A stretch of 64,000 nt of DNA from Vibrio sp. LaRot3 (GCF_027587025.1 NZ_JAPPTI010000013.1:1-64000); one strand, 5' to 3'. Shown: positions 8,972-18,529, counted from the first letter of the stretch. The notes: generated from the sequence alone by a model not told the origin. A program made the numbers and translations.

Positions 8972-9802
8972 ATGAGAACTCTTTTCAATAGTCATGAGCT
9001 TTTTAACCAAATAGCGAAAAAAGCCATCGTGTATTCGATTGTACCTTTGGCTTATTTTATTCCTGTCTTTGCTTTTTCTATTCCAATCGAATCGGTGTAC
9101 GACTACTTACTTGAAGTGACACGTTTGTATTGCGTTATTTTGATTGCTTCTTTAGTTGGGAAGTTGGTTAAATCCAGAGTCATTAAAATCGGTCTGGTTT
9201 TCGCGGTGTTCAATGGCGCTTATGATGCCATTACTGAAATAATCGCAGTAGATAATGCGATTAGCGAGCCTTTCCCATTTGCGGACGCATTACTTGACGA
9301 GGCTTTGCTTATAGCTGCTTATGGGTGTGTTATCTACGGCTTGTATCATCACTTTAAGAAAGTGAACACGCTATCTCTTACAGACAACTTAACCAGCGCT
9401 TATACAAGATCCGCACTTGATTTGATTCCGGTGGGGCAGTACCAGCTATTCTATTTTGATTTGGATGATTTTAAACAGATTAATGATACTCAAGGGCACA
9501 ATTATGGCGATCACGTGCTTAAGACTTTTTCTGAGCATATGATTAAAGCGTGTGGTGACTCTGGCTACATATTGCGATTTGGTGGTGATGAGTTTATCGC
9601 ACTAATTGATACGAATAATGCCCAGTCTTTTATTGATGCTGTTGAGCACGCAAGTGATGGTGACAAAATTAAATTTAGCTATGGAACGGCTGCCTGCACG
9701 CATAATGACTATAAAGCGGCCATTATTGAGGCGGACGAAAATCTCTATCAAATGAAAAAGTACCGTAAGTCAGATTATGAGCATGTCTTTGGCTTAAGCT
9801 AA
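8972..9802 (+). CDS. Membrane diguanylate cyclase (GGDEF)
   Basis: This protein makes cyclic di-GMP from two GTP. Four or five transmembrane helices (about 1-130) form a small sensor with no recognised ligand domain. The GGDEF domain follows, with DNLTSAYTRSAL, FYFDLDDFKQIND and RFGGDEF near residue 204. The catalytic residues are intact. The inhibitory RxxD site five residues upstream is absent (ACGD there), so product inhibition is probably weak. I chose the ATG at 8972 over the TTG at 8954, which has no ribosome site. Its stop codon directly abuts the convergent gene's stop. Confidence 0.85.
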   Translation: MRTLFNSHELFNQIAKKAIVYSIVPLAYFIPVFAFSIPIESVYDYLLEVTRLYCVILIASLVGKLVKSRVIKIGLVFAVFNGAYDAITEIIAVDNAISEPFPFADALLDEALLIAAYGCVIYGLYHHFKKVNTLSLTDNLTSAYTRSALDLIPVGQYQLFYFDLDDFKQINDTQGHNYGDHVLKTFSEHMIKACGDSGYILRFGGDEFIALIDTNNAQSFIDAVEHASDGDKIKFSYGTAACTHNDYKAAIIEADENLYQMKKYRKSDYEHVFGLS

Positions 9803-10693
9803 TCAGTAAGCCTTAATGCCGTAAGCGCGTAATTTACTGGGTAAAACTTTATCTAGTTGGTCTATTTCGTCAGTAAAGATCTCAATTAACGCAAATTCGT
9901 GCTGTTGATAAATAGCACGAATTTCTACCCTTTCTTTTTCATCCGTTTCACCGTGGTCATCCCCCCAGTATTGAAGGTACACCTTGCCACTCGGTAGATA
10001 AAAGTCGCTCAATACGTCTTGTTCGATAGGAAGTTGACGGTTATAGGCGTGAACTATGCCGTTTAGGTACAACCAGTTATCGATGCGAAGCTCGCCTTGT
10101 GATCGCACGTAGTGGCCGTCTAAAGTTCGGTGTTTGGCTTCAAACTTCTGACGAAAGCTTGAGATGGATTTGTCTGTAGCGTGAGCCTGAGCATCCTGAC
10201 CGAGAAACTCGACCACAGACTGCTTTAGGCGCTTATTGCGTGCGATAGAATCATGCCATAACACGTATTGTTGCTCATTATGGGTGTCTATTTGCTGTTG
10301 ACCACCATGAGCTAAACCTGATGGGCTCACTTGCCAGCCGTTATCCACTTTAACTATCCAGCCGAGCTCACTTAATAATTGATTGACCTTTTTGGCAGGA
10401 AGTTTCAGCCTTTCCCCTATTTGGGTGGCGCTTAATCGCTTTCCGCTGGTAGCATCGGTATCAATTAATAGGTTTTCAGGCCAAACGATGAACTGACCAA
10501 ATTTACTGTGGTTAATGTATTCACCACCAAATTTACAGCCTAACTCTGTTAGCACCCAGCTCTCTTCGCTACGGTTAATGTAACCGGCGAGTTTGAGATC
10601 GCTAAACAGTGTTTTCGCTTCAACGCCTCTTAACTTGGCAAGCTGTGATGTGGATATTTTTTGTTTGGTCAAAATCGACTGTCCCTGTGTCAC
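9803..10693 (-). CDS. Tandem helix-turn-helix protein with PD-(D/E)XK nuclease-like C-terminus
   Basis: This 296-residue protein is of unknown role. Residues about 10-75 and 85-150 form two copies of one unit, a helical HTH-like part followed by a WxLTxxG...GG...FGQxxxW strand region: WVLTELGCKFGGEY with FGQFIVWP, then WQVSPSGLAHGGQQ with QYVLWHD. The C-terminal third resembles the PD-(D/E)XK fold found in DNA repair and restriction proteins, with a Glu in QGELRIDNWLYLNGI, the Asp of SDFYLP, then YLQYWG. In active relatives the last is usually YIEYWG or IEHFG, so the acidic residue is Gln here. It may bind DNA without cutting. Confidence 0.6.
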   Translation of the reverse strand: MTQGQSILTKQKISTSQLAKLRGVEAKTLFSDLKLAGYINRSEESWVLTELGCKFGGEYINHSKFGQFIVWPENLLIDTDATSGKRLSATQIGERLKLPAKKVNQLLSELGWIVKVDNGWQVSPSGLAHGGQQQIDTHNEQQYVLWHDSIARNKRLKQSVVEFLGQDAQAHATDKSISSFRQKFEAKHRTLDGHYVRSQGELRIDNWLYLNGIVHAYNRQLPIEQDVLSDFYLPSGKVYLQYWGDDHGETDEKERVEIRAIYQQHEFALIEIFTDEIDQLDKVLPSKLRAYGIKAY

Positions 10694-10774
10694 CGATAGA
10701 TTTTATTTTACTTATCTTTATATTCTACGCTACTGCAACGGAGGATAATGCGGAGTGCATTAAATGAAAGGGAT

Positions 10775-10798
10775 GAAAAAGGAGGCCGAAGCCTCCTT
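10775..10798 (-). terminator. Terminator of diguanylate cyclase gene
   Basis: Stem AAGGAGGC / GCCTCCTT with a TTCG loop on the minus strand, followed by a T run. It lies directly after the stop codon at 10801. Confidence 0.85.
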
Positions 10799-10800
10799 AA

Positions 10801-12567
10801 TTAAGATTTAAAGGTATTTAGTACCACTTGGTTGCGGCCTAGCCCTTTCGCTTGATAGAGCGCTTTGTCTGCCCGGCCTATGGTGATGTGTTGGGTTGCA
10901 TCTACTTGAGTGATACCGATACTGATCGTGGCTCTGACTTGCTGGCCGTTAAAATCGATAGCGGTTTTCTCCATTAGTTGACGGAATAACTCACATTGTT
11001 CATAGGCGTCATTTTGATCGTTGGCATGAAACAGCACACAAAACTCTTCGCCACCGTAACGCGCTAAGCTAATTGCGCCCGGCTTAGGGAAGCATTTCTC
11101 CATCAATTCAGCGGTAGCTAAGATGACTTTATCACCACATAAGTGACCGTATTGGTCGTTAACTTTCTTAAAGTGATCGAGATCGCACAGGGCAAAGTAG
11201 ACACTTTCATCATCGATGTTGCGTTCGATCTCTTCGCGCACAGTCATCTTATTGTCGAGATGTGTCATGACGTCTTTACTACGAAGCTGCTTGTGCAGGA
11301 TGAGGTTGGATAGAGCGACCTCAGAAAAGTCACGAATCATGCGCAGTACGCTACGGTATGTCGGCAGCAATGATTGTACATAGATAACCGCGATAAGCTC
11401 CCCTTTACTGAAAAGCGGGATCGAATAATGGCGTGATTCGATCTTGAGCATTTTAGCAAGAGGATCGGCGTACTTTTTCCCGAAGTAGCTAAAGTTATTG
11501 ACTGAAAAACTTTGCGCAAGGCGTGGATCCGTAAGGATGATTTTACTGTTGCCGTGGAAATCAATGGTACTGAAATGGCCGTAGTCCGCATCATATAAGC
11601 AAAACTGCACACCTTGATGGGGCAAGAATCGATCAAAAATATGGCGAAGATGGTATTTGAAATCAGCCAGTTCTCGCTTGGTATTGAGTTCAGCTAATGA
11701 TTGATTGAGCTGAAAAGAGAAATAGTTAATCGCGATAGCGAGTAGTAATAGGGAAGCAATGACGATAGCGGTGAGGGAAAACTGATATGAAGTGGCTAGT
11801 ATGTCAGCTCGGTCGGTACCAGAAATAAATACCCAGCCATAAGGGTTGTTGGCATCAAAGACGGTGACTTTGAATTGATCTCGATAATAGTATTCGAGCT
11901 CGCCAAATTTGGTGTTGTTTTGAATCAGTTCACTAATGCCGCTGTGAAAGCTAATCGACTTTGTGCCGATGCGTGCAGGGTCAGGATGGAATATCAATCT
12001 GCCAGTGTGTTGGTCGATGACAAAAACATAGCCTTCTGAAAGCGTCCGTAAGCCACGCAGACTTTGAGTGGTGTGCATCAAATCGAACTCTAGCCAAATT
12101 TCTTTCAACTTGTTCGGTGTGTATTTCACCGCGAAAACCCAATAGTTCGGCTTTTTCTCATACAGCGATGAGAGAGCGATATCACTTGATAGCCTTTGCA
12201 GCGTAGTCCATTGAATGTCAGCGTCTTGCTCAGCTTTAATGCTGTCCAAATTGGCAGAGCGAAATTGTTTGGTTTCATGGTTGACAGAGATGATGTCAGC
12301 GTAAGAGGGAGAGTGCTTGAGAATGCGCTGTGCGGTTAGGTCAAACTCGGAAATAGATTGTGCATCATTTAGTAAGTAGAGCTTACTGATAGCGGCTTCG
12401 ACTTGGGCGGAAACGAGATGCGAAGAAGTGTTGAGATTTGCCAAGGATTGGCGGTTAGCGTTGAGCTCGGAAGCATTGAGTTGTTGATACGCGAGATAAA
12501 TCATCCCGAGAGATAACAGTATTATGTACGGCCTGAGCGTACGTAGAATAAACTTAGGTAAAGCCAT
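10801..12567 (-). CDS. Cache-like sensor diguanylate cyclase
   Basis: This 588-residue membrane protein has a transmembrane helix at about 12-28, a periplasmic double-Cache-like sensor (about 30-250, with GYVFVIDQHTGRLIFHPDP typical of Cache), a second helix at about 258-282, a GAF-like cytoplasmic region (about 300-415), and a GGDEF domain (about 430-585). FALCDLDHFKKVNDQYGH and ARYGGEEFCVLF are intact, so it should make cyclic di-GMP. No RxxD inhibitory site is visible at the usual place. It is a single-gene unit with its own terminator. The Cache ligand is unknown; amino or organic acids are typical in the family. Confidence 0.88.
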   Translation of the reverse strand: MALPKFILRTLRPYIILLSLGMIYLAYQQLNASELNANRQSLANLNTSSHLVSAQVEAAISKLYLLNDAQSISEFDLTAQRILKHSPSYADIISVNHETKQFRSANLDSIKAEQDADIQWTTLQRLSSDIALSSLYEKKPNYWVFAVKYTPNKLKEIWLEFDLMHTTQSLRGLRTLSEGYVFVIDQHTGRLIFHPDPARIGTKSISFHSGISELIQNNTKFGELEYYYRDQFKVTVFDANNPYGWVFISGTDRADILATSYQFSLTAIVIASLLLLAIAINYFSFQLNQSLAELNTKRELADFKYHLRHIFDRFLPHQGVQFCLYDADYGHFSTIDFHGNSKIILTDPRLAQSFSVNNFSYFGKKYADPLAKMLKIESRHYSIPLFSKGELIAVIYVQSLLPTYRSVLRMIRDFSEVALSNLILHKQLRSKDVMTHLDNKMTVREEIERNIDDESVYFALCDLDHFKKVNDQYGHLCGDKVILATAELMEKCFPKPGAISLARYGGEEFCVLFHANDQNDAYEQCELFRQLMEKTAIDFNGQQVRATISIGITQVDATQHITIGRADKALYQAKGLGRNQVVLNTFKS

Positions 12568-12725
12568 GATTAATATTATTTGCCAACGTAGTTATGCATA
12601 GCCTGTGATCTAAATAGCATTTCTATTCAGTCTTGGCTGATTATTGTGATTTGTGTCGCGTATACTAAACGCATTTTCTACGCATATCAATGCACAATGT
12701 GATTAATGTTGGCTGTTTAACAGGC

Positions 12726-12760
12726 ATAAACTAAGGCGCTAATACAGCGCCTTAGTTTAT
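12726..12760 (-). terminator. Hairpin terminator of the glgX-type gene
   Basis: A near-perfect 15-bp stem around AAGGCGCT / AGCGCCTT with a 5-base loop. T-rich flanks are present on both strands, so it may work in both directions. Confidence 0.75.
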
Positions 12761-12775
12761 GGGCCGCCGGGTAAG

Positions 12776-14770
12776 CTAACTGCGTTTGAAGTGAAATATA
12801 GCCATAGAGACAGGTTCAATTAGGATCTGTTTGTTATCAATGCTTTGATGAAGCTGATTGTTACTGGTGTTACAGATCATGTTCCATTGCTGATCATTTT
12901 TACTCGGTAGTGTGAATCGCGCAGGTGCATTGGTTTGGTTGATGCAGTAAAACAGCTCGTCGCCTTCTTCATCAATACCTAAATGTAGTGCGACGGAAGT
13001 GAGATTGTTCCAATCATCATGCTCCATAAATTTGCCGTCGATACGGCGCCAGAATATCCGATTATGGTTACGGCGTTCACCACTGAACGCGCGGATAAAT
13101 GGCAGCATATATTCTTGTCTTGCTGCGACCATTTCTGCCAACCAAGCTTTAAAGCTTTGCTTGTTTTCGTCCATTTGCCAGTTTATCCAGCTGATAGGGC
13201 CATCTTGGCAATAGGCGTTATTGTTGCCCTTTTGGGTATGGGATAGAACATCAGCGGTTAAGATGTGGGGTATGCCAAATGCAAACAGTAGGCTAGCCAT
13301 AAAGTTACGTTTTTGCTTTTCACGCATAGCGATGATCGATGGTCTTGTGGTTTCCCCTTCTTCACCATAATTGGCTGAGCGGTTATCGCCGTGACCATCG
13401 CGATTCTGTTCGCCATTTTCTTCATTGTGCTTGGATTTGTATGAGACCAAATCTTGCAGACAAAAACCGTCATGGTAGGTGATGTAGTTTACGGTGAGTC
13501 GATATGGCCAGTTTGCTGCGCTGTATAGATCACGTGAGCCCATGATCCGCGTTGCAAATTCAGTTAGGTAGCCGTTATCACCCCGCCAGAAGCTACGCGT
13601 AATATCGCGCAAGCGGTCGTTACATTCATTCCAGCCAAACGGGAAACTGCCCACTTGATAGCCATTTGGCCCAATGTCCCATGGCTCGGCAATCAGTTTG
13701 GTTTGTTTAAGTACCGGATCTTGCGCAACTGCTTTAAAGAACCCTGCTCCGGGGTTGAAGTGATCGCCCTCTCGACCAAGCGTTGCCGCCAAATCAAAGC
13801 GGAAGCCATCGACATGAAATTCGCTTACCCAATAACGCAATGTATCCATCACTAGGTTCAGTGCTGGTTGATAAGAGAGGTCGACAGTGTTACCGCAGCC
13901 AGTGTAGTTGGCAAAGTGCGCACCGTGTTTGAGATAGTAGTTTGAGTCTAATGCTTTAAGGTTAAACACCGGACCATCGCCACCACCTTCCGCGGTGTGG
14001 TTATAGACGACATCGAGGATGACCTCAATTTCGTTACGGTGTAACTCTCTGATCGCAGTTTTTAGCTCGGTGACGGCATCTTTGTCGGCATAGCGAGGAT
14101 CAGGAACCATGAATAGATAGGGGTTATAGCCCCAGTAGTTCACCATGTTCTGTTTGAGCAAGTGGGGTTCATGCATACATGCTGCGACAGGGAGTAGTTG
14201 TAGGGTATTTATATTTTGGTCGCGGTAGAACTGAAGCATGGCTTCACTGGCTAAACCTAAATAACGCCCTTGTTGCTCTATGGGCACTTCAAGATTTTGT
14301 TTACTCACCCCTTTAACATGCGTTTCAAATAGCACCATTTCATCACGAGGACGATTAGGTGAACGAACGCCTTGCCAATCGAAATCGTCATCAATAACTA
14401 GGCATTTGGCAAGATGAAAGCTTTTATTTGAATCAAAAGGGACAGCGTAGTGCAGCGCTTTATCAATGGCTTTTGCATACGGATCTGAGAGGTAATGATC
14501 TTTACCGTCTTTTGTTATTAAGTATCCGTATCTTTGATTTGCTTGAACCCCTTCGATATAGGTATGACGAATACCAGCGTATGGTTCACTTAATTCGTGC
14601 GTGCTGAAATCTCCATCCTCATCAAATAGCGCTAAACGAATGTCCGAGCTATCAGGAGAATAGATTGAGAAATTACACCCTTTAGTATCTAAAGTGGCCC
14701 CTAATGGGTATGGGCTAGAGCTTGGTACAGTCATTGATGTCGATAATCGTACTTGTTGAGGCGAATACAT
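12776..14770 (-). CDS. glgX: GlgX-type glycogen/maltodextrin debranching enzyme
   Basis: This 664-residue cytoplasmic GH13 enzyme hydrolyses alpha-1,6 branches. An N-terminal CBM48-like domain (PYPLGATLDTKGCNFSIYSP, about 18-110) precedes the (beta/alpha)8 barrel. The barrel carries DVVYNHTAEG (region I), GFRFDLAATLG with the nucleophile Asp (region II), LIAEPWD with the acid Glu (region III), and TYHDGF (region IV region). Its length matches GlgX, and an isoamylase-like role is also possible. It is divergent from lamB-malM with MalT-like boxes between, so it is probably used on imported maltodextrins as well as, or instead of, glycogen. Confidence 0.85.
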   Translation of the reverse strand: MYSPQQVRLSTSMTVPSSSPYPLGATLDTKGCNFSIYSPDSSDIRLALFDEDGDFSTHELSEPYAGIRHTYIEGVQANQRYGYLITKDGKDHYLSDPYAKAIDKALHYAVPFDSNKSFHLAKCLVIDDDFDWQGVRSPNRPRDEMVLFETHVKGVSKQNLEVPIEQQGRYLGLASEAMLQFYRDQNINTLQLLPVAACMHEPHLLKQNMVNYWGYNPYLFMVPDPRYADKDAVTELKTAIRELHRNEIEVILDVVYNHTAEGGGDGPVFNLKALDSNYYLKHGAHFANYTGCGNTVDLSYQPALNLVMDTLRYWVSEFHVDGFRFDLAATLGREGDHFNPGAGFFKAVAQDPVLKQTKLIAEPWDIGPNGYQVGSFPFGWNECNDRLRDITRSFWRGDNGYLTEFATRIMGSRDLYSAANWPYRLTVNYITYHDGFCLQDLVSYKSKHNEENGEQNRDGHGDNRSANYGEEGETTRPSIIAMREKQKRNFMASLLFAFGIPHILTADVLSHTQKGNNNAYCQDGPISWINWQMDENKQSFKAWLAEMVAARQEYMLPFIRAFSGERRNHNRIFWRRIDGKFMEHDDWNNLTSVALHLGIDEEGDELFYCINQTNAPARFTLPSKNDQQWNMICNTSNNQLHQSIDNKQILIEPVSMAIFHFKRS

Positions 14771-15202
14771 AAGTAAAATTGTTTGAGTTCAAGAGGTCAA
14801 GCGCCCCTCGACCAATAAATAATAGAGCAGAGATGAAAGTTTATTTCAGACTAATTTATCTTAACTCTCTAAATAGTGAACTATATGGCATTTTGTATTA
14901 CAAAAATTTGTCTAATCCTAAAGAACTCCACCTTCTAATCGTGACCTGACTCGAATAATCGCTGTTTTGCTCGTTCTTTCATCCTTTCTCATCCCCCCTA
15001 AATAAATTTCCGTTGGAGGAAGTCGACTTTCTCGTTGTTGGTTAATCTTTGCTCGTTGAAACATCAAGGGGTTTTACGGCCTCGTTCCGATTCTTTCTCT
15101 CTTTTAATCATGGTGTTACTGCCTATGCCTTGAATTAAAGAGGAACTGATAAGAACAAAATTAAAAAACAAAAATACCCTACAACGGTAAATGGAGTTAA
15201 TA
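14771..15202. promoter_or_regulatory. Divergent glgX-lamB control region with MalT-like boxes
   Basis: On the minus strand GGATGA occurs at 14979-14984 and GGGGATGA at 14989-14996. They are spaced 10 bases apart, so they lie on the same face of the helix. GGAGGA lies at 15015-15020 on the plus strand. The Escherichia coli MalT box is close to GGGGAkGAGG, so I read these as MalT sites serving one or both promoters. A long leader follows up to lamB. No cAMP-CRP site was identified with confidence. Confidence 0.55.
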
Positions 15203-16480
15203 ATGAAAAAAGTAAGTTTAATTGCTGCCGCAGTGGCTGCTTCTCTAGCTGCTAGTTCAGCTTTTGCAGTAGATTTTAATGGTTTCGTACGTGCAAGTAC
15301 TGGTGTGAGTGGTGAGACTGGTGCTGACGTTACATGGGAAAAAGCGAAGCTAGGCCGTCTAGGTAACCAAGGTGACAACTACTACGAGTTTGGCTTTAAC
15401 GAAGAGCTACAAACCGGTGAGCAGACTTGGCGCGTTGAATCTATGATTGCTCAAGGCAGCGACAGTTCAAATGGTTGGGTTGGCGGTGACGTAAACGTTG
15501 CTCAGTTCGCAGTAAAAGCGAAAGGCCTATTTGAGTTTGACCGCGAAGCGACACTATGGGCTGGTAAAACTTACTACCAACGTAAAGATGTTCACATCAG
15601 TGACTTCTACTTCCTAGATACATCAGGTACTGGTATCGGTATTGAAGGTGTCACGGTTGGCGAAGACATGAAGCTATCTTTTGCGGTAATCGAAGATAAA
15701 GGCTCTCAAAAATCTGATACAAAAACAGAATTTGTTTTCGATAAAGAGCAATGTACGGGTTCAGGCACTCCAGCTGATGACACTTGTTACAAATCAGTAG
15801 CATCAGACGAAGACGTTAACGCACATAAAATTGACCTACGTTTAGCAAACATCGGCCTTTGGGAAAACGCATCTTTAGAGCTAGCAGCGGTTTATAACTT
15901 TGCCAGCGAAGGTAGCGACCAAACTGTAAAAGCAGATGACGGTGTGCTAGCAACAGCAATCGTGCAACAAGGTCTAGACTCAGGCTTCAACCAAACTGTA
16001 TTTCAATACGGTACAAGCTCTTACGGTGCTCAAATGGCGGGTCTCGGTGCGGGCTCATACTTTGACCGTTCTGGTGACAACAATGATGCTAACGGTTTCC
16101 GTATCTTTAACTGGGGTGTAGCTGGCTTAACCGATAACATTGAAATCGGTCACAACGTTCTTTTTGCAAAATCTTATGATGTAGGTTCAGCTAAAGTTGA
16201 GCACGACCTAATGTCTGTCGTTGTTCGCCCAATGTACAAATGGAACGAAAACATGCGCTCAGTACTAGAAGTAGGTTACTTCACTGAAGAGAAAGGCGCA
16301 GATAAATCTGAAGGTAACAAGGTAACACTAGCTCAAGCATGGGCAATGGGTAACAGCTGGTGGGCTCGTCCAGAGATCCGTATCTTTGGTACTTATATTA
16401 CAGATGAAGAAGGCACAACATTTGGCGATAAAGGCGATTCAGACTTTATCTTAGGTGCATCTCTAGAAGCTTGGTTCTAA
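15203..16480 (+). CDS. lamB: Maltoporin (LamB family)
   Basis: This outer-membrane channel for maltose and maltodextrins has 425 residues from the ATG at 15203, which has GGAG six bases upstream. A signal peptide ends in SSAFA before VDFNGFVRAS. The family fingerprints ATLWAGKTYYQRKDVHISDFYFLDTSG and the C-terminal SLEAWF, ending in aromatic Phe for BAM recognition, are present. The mature part is acidic and rich in aromatic residues. It is the first gene of a lamB-malM unit, with a terminator between the two genes that likely gives more LamB than MalM. Confidence 0.9.
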   Translation: MKKVSLIAAAVAASLAASSAFAVDFNGFVRASTGVSGETGADVTWEKAKLGRLGNQGDNYYEFGFNEELQTGEQTWRVESMIAQGSDSSNGWVGGDVNVAQFAVKAKGLFEFDREATLWAGKTYYQRKDVHISDFYFLDTSGTGIGIEGVTVGEDMKLSFAVIEDKGSQKSDTKTEFVFDKEQCTGSGTPADDTCYKSVASDEDVNAHKIDLRLANIGLWENASLELAAVYNFASEGSDQTVKADDGVLATAIVQQGLDSGFNQTVFQYGTSSYGAQMAGLGAGSYFDRSGDNNDANGFRIFNWGVAGLTDNIEIGHNVLFAKSYDVGSAKVEHDLMSVVVRPMYKWNENMRSVLEVGYFTEEKGADKSEGNKVTLAQAWAMGNSWWARPEIRIFGTYITDEEGTTFGDKGDSDFILGASLEAWF

Positions 16481-16506
16481 GTTAAGGCTTGAAACTGTAT
16501 ATCCTG

Positions 16507-16534
16507 ATAGCCGACCTTGCGTCGGCTATTTTTT
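16507..16534 (+). terminator. Terminator between lamB and malM
   Basis: Stem ATAGCCGAC / GTCGGCTAT with a 5-base loop and six T residues. It probably acts as an intra-operon attenuator. Confidence 0.85.
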
Positions 16535-16593
16535 AAATATTTCCTCGTATTGTTTAATGGGAAATATTCAAAAAATAATAATAAGGAATAACT

Positions 16594-17448
16594 ATGACCC
16601 TCCGAACTATGATTTTAAGTGGTTGCGTGCTGTTAAGCGGTTGCCAACTTACTCAACCTGCCGAACAACACACGCAAGTCATTCAAACCAACAAAGCGAG
16701 CGCTTATGATCAATTGCAGCATTTGGCGGTGACTCTGCCGGGCTCTGCTATTGTTGATATCAATGAGAACAGCCAGTACCTGAGTTATGCTGGTATAGAT
16801 AGCCCTGTGGCGGTGTTTGAAATTCCCGCTAACCGTGGCGAGTATAACCTCACAGTGACGAGCCTTATCGAAGAAACCGCTTTTGTTCCTAGAGCGGTGA
16901 TCATTGATAAAGCGGGTAAGCTCGTGGCGAAGTATGGTCAGGAAGATTTCAAGTACACTAAACCTCGTCTTGCTGATGGTCACCGACTTGTTTTGGATAC
17001 AGACTTCTTCCCGCCAGCAGGCAATGAATCTATGTATCTGATTGTGTACACTGACCAATCTGAACTCGGCGGCTATACAGGCATTATTCACCCAGCACAA
17101 TTAGATGCTGAGGCTCGTGGTAACCATTTCCCTATGGATCCTGTCATGATCCCAAATGCACTGACCGGTAAAGTGGAAGTAGAGCTGGGTCGTGCAAGTT
17201 TCTTCCGCTTTGGCAGTGATTCAAATACTGCGCAAACTAGCCCAGTGGCTAACTTACCGAAAGAAACGGTCGCTCAGGTAGAGATCAAAACCGTGGTGCC
17301 AGAAACGCAAACTTACTACCACAATGCGATTAAGTCGGCGGTTGAATCGAACAATTTAGATAAGGCTTTAAGCCTGCTTGATGAAGCGAAAGCTCTCAAT
17401 ATTGAAGGTGCGCAAGAAGTCTTTATCAAAGCGGTGAATGCTAAGTAA
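16594..17448 (+). CDS. malM: MalM-like maltose operon periplasmic protein
   Basis: This 284-residue protein begins with a lipoprotein-type signal (ILSGCVLLSGCQL; the second SGC is the likely lipobox). The mature part contains a MalM-type beta domain (SPVAVFEIPANRGEYNLTV, PRAVIIDKAGKLV) and a short helical C-terminus (KALSLLDEAKAL). Family members lie downstream of lamB in enterobacteria and vibrios, and their role in maltodextrin use is not defined. AAGGAATAA precedes the ATG. It is expressed either by read-through of the lamB terminator or from its own promoter. Confidence 0.85.
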   Translation: MTLRTMILSGCVLLSGCQLTQPAEQHTQVIQTNKASAYDQLQHLAVTLPGSAIVDINENSQYLSYAGIDSPVAVFEIPANRGEYNLTVTSLIEETAFVPRAVIIDKAGKLVAKYGQEDFKYTKPRLADGHRLVLDTDFFPPAGNESMYLIVYTDQSELGGYTGIIHPAQLDAEARGNHFPMDPVMIPNALTGKVEVELGRASFFRFGSDSNTAQTSPVANLPKETVAQVEIKTVVPETQTYYHNAIKSAVESNNLDKALSLLDEAKALNIEGAQEVFIKAVNAK

Positions 17449-17471
17449 AAGCAAGCTAAATTAATAATATG

Positions 17472-17494
17472 AAGCCCTCATTGGAGGGCTTTTA
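17472..17494 (+). terminator. Terminator after malM
   Basis: Stem AAGCCCTC / GAGGGCTT with a short ATTG loop and trailing T residues. Confidence 0.8.
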
Positions 17495-17508
17495 TCGTTT
17501 GGACAGTT

Positions 17509-18051
17509 CTACCAACTGTAATGCATCGACAATCCAAACGAGTGGCTGGTCGCCCAAGGTGACAACTGGAAATCACCCTGATATTGATCTGTCAGAAAAT
17601 ACCCGCTGGCTATGCCGATTGCTGCGCCAGCTAAAACATCGGTGTAGTAGTGTTCTTCCGCTTCAACTCTAGCGATGCCCGCCAAAATAGCTACGCCATA
17701 AGCTGGAATGCCAACATCCCATCCGTAACGTTGCTGCAATGTCGTGGCTGAGGCAAATGCATTCGCGGTATGGTTGGATGGAAAACTGTCATTATCACTG
17801 CCGTCAGGCCGTTCTTTGTCTACCAGAGACTTACCAATTAACCCTACTCCAGAAGCGACGCCAATGCTAAAACCCGCTTGCTGTAGTCCTTGCCAATCTT
17901 GATGATAGGCGGGAATAAGAGCAGCCGTTGCCACTAAGCCATAAGTCGAGATGTCAGAAATTTTGTCCCAAGTGTCGATACTGCTACTCCAAGTAAGGTT
18001 GGAGAATAAGCAACTGAATGCGAGTGTTGACGTGACAATCAGTTTTTTCAT
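17509..18051 (-). CDS. Periplasmic PAP2-family phosphatase
   Basis: This 180-residue protein starts at the ATG at 18051, supported by AAGGGTGA; a GTG at 18060 is the alternative. A signal peptide is cleaved after about residue 20. The PAP2 triad motifs are complete: KERPDGS (motif 1), SFPSNHT (motif 2, general acid His), and RVEAEEHYYTDVLAG (motif 3, nucleophile His). Small PAP2 proteins of this form are usually periplasmic or outer-membrane lipid phosphatases. It is a single gene convergent with malM. The substrate may be a lipid phosphate such as phosphatidate or undecaprenyl-PP. Confidence 0.87.
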   Translation of the reverse strand: MKKLIVTSTLAFSCLFSNLTWSSSIDTWDKISDISTYGLVATAALIPAYHQDWQGLQQAGFSIGVASGVGLIGKSLVDKERPDGSDNDSFPSNHTANAFASATTLQQRYGWDVGIPAYGVAILAGIARVEAEEHYYTDVLAGAAIGIASGYFLTDQYQGDFQLSPWATSHSFGLSMHYSW

Positions 18052-18334
18052 GCTGGTCACCCTTGTTTGAAGGCCGAGGTAAATGAGCGAAATTATCGAC
18101 GATAGGGCGTGAAATAAATGTAACTATTGCCTTGGTTTATGCTGCAATATAGCTCACAAAAATCAAGATTGATGTCGTTTAGCGATAAATAATAAAGCGT
18201 TTAATAACATGGGCTTGCTGTAGATGAGTTGTTTTTTAGCCTGATTTGTTTGTGGCTTGGCTTTGACTCTCGATAAGCTTTTTCTACGCTTAAATGTATG
18301 CGATTTATTACCACGTCAGATGAAAGGAGACACT

Positions 18335-18529
18335 ATGGCGACTTTTAAGCAGGATATTCCAAATCGAGTGACGGTTTACCATGATGATATTGAGCAAGAG
18401 AAAGCATTGAAGGAAGCAATGTTGCCGGAAAAACCTCGCTACTTTAATGGCTCACCTACTTATCAAGCAGACAGCATCGACTCGTTCAAGCAGCATCTAG
18501 ATCAAATGGGCATGTCGCTCGAGAAATAA
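18335..18529 (+). CDS. Small acidic conserved-looking protein
   Basis: This 64-residue soluble protein starts at the ATG at 18335 with a strong AAAGGAGA ribosome site. Its upstream in-frame extension to 18257 has no such site. It is charged and probably helical, with no cysteines or membrane segment (QDIPNRVTVYHDDIEQEKAL). I do not recognise a family. A strong terminator follows, so it is a complete single-gene unit, which supports it being real. Confidence 0.65.
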   Translation: MATFKQDIPNRVTVYHDDIEQEKALKEAMLPEKPRYFNGSPTYQADSIDSFKQHLDQMGMSLEK

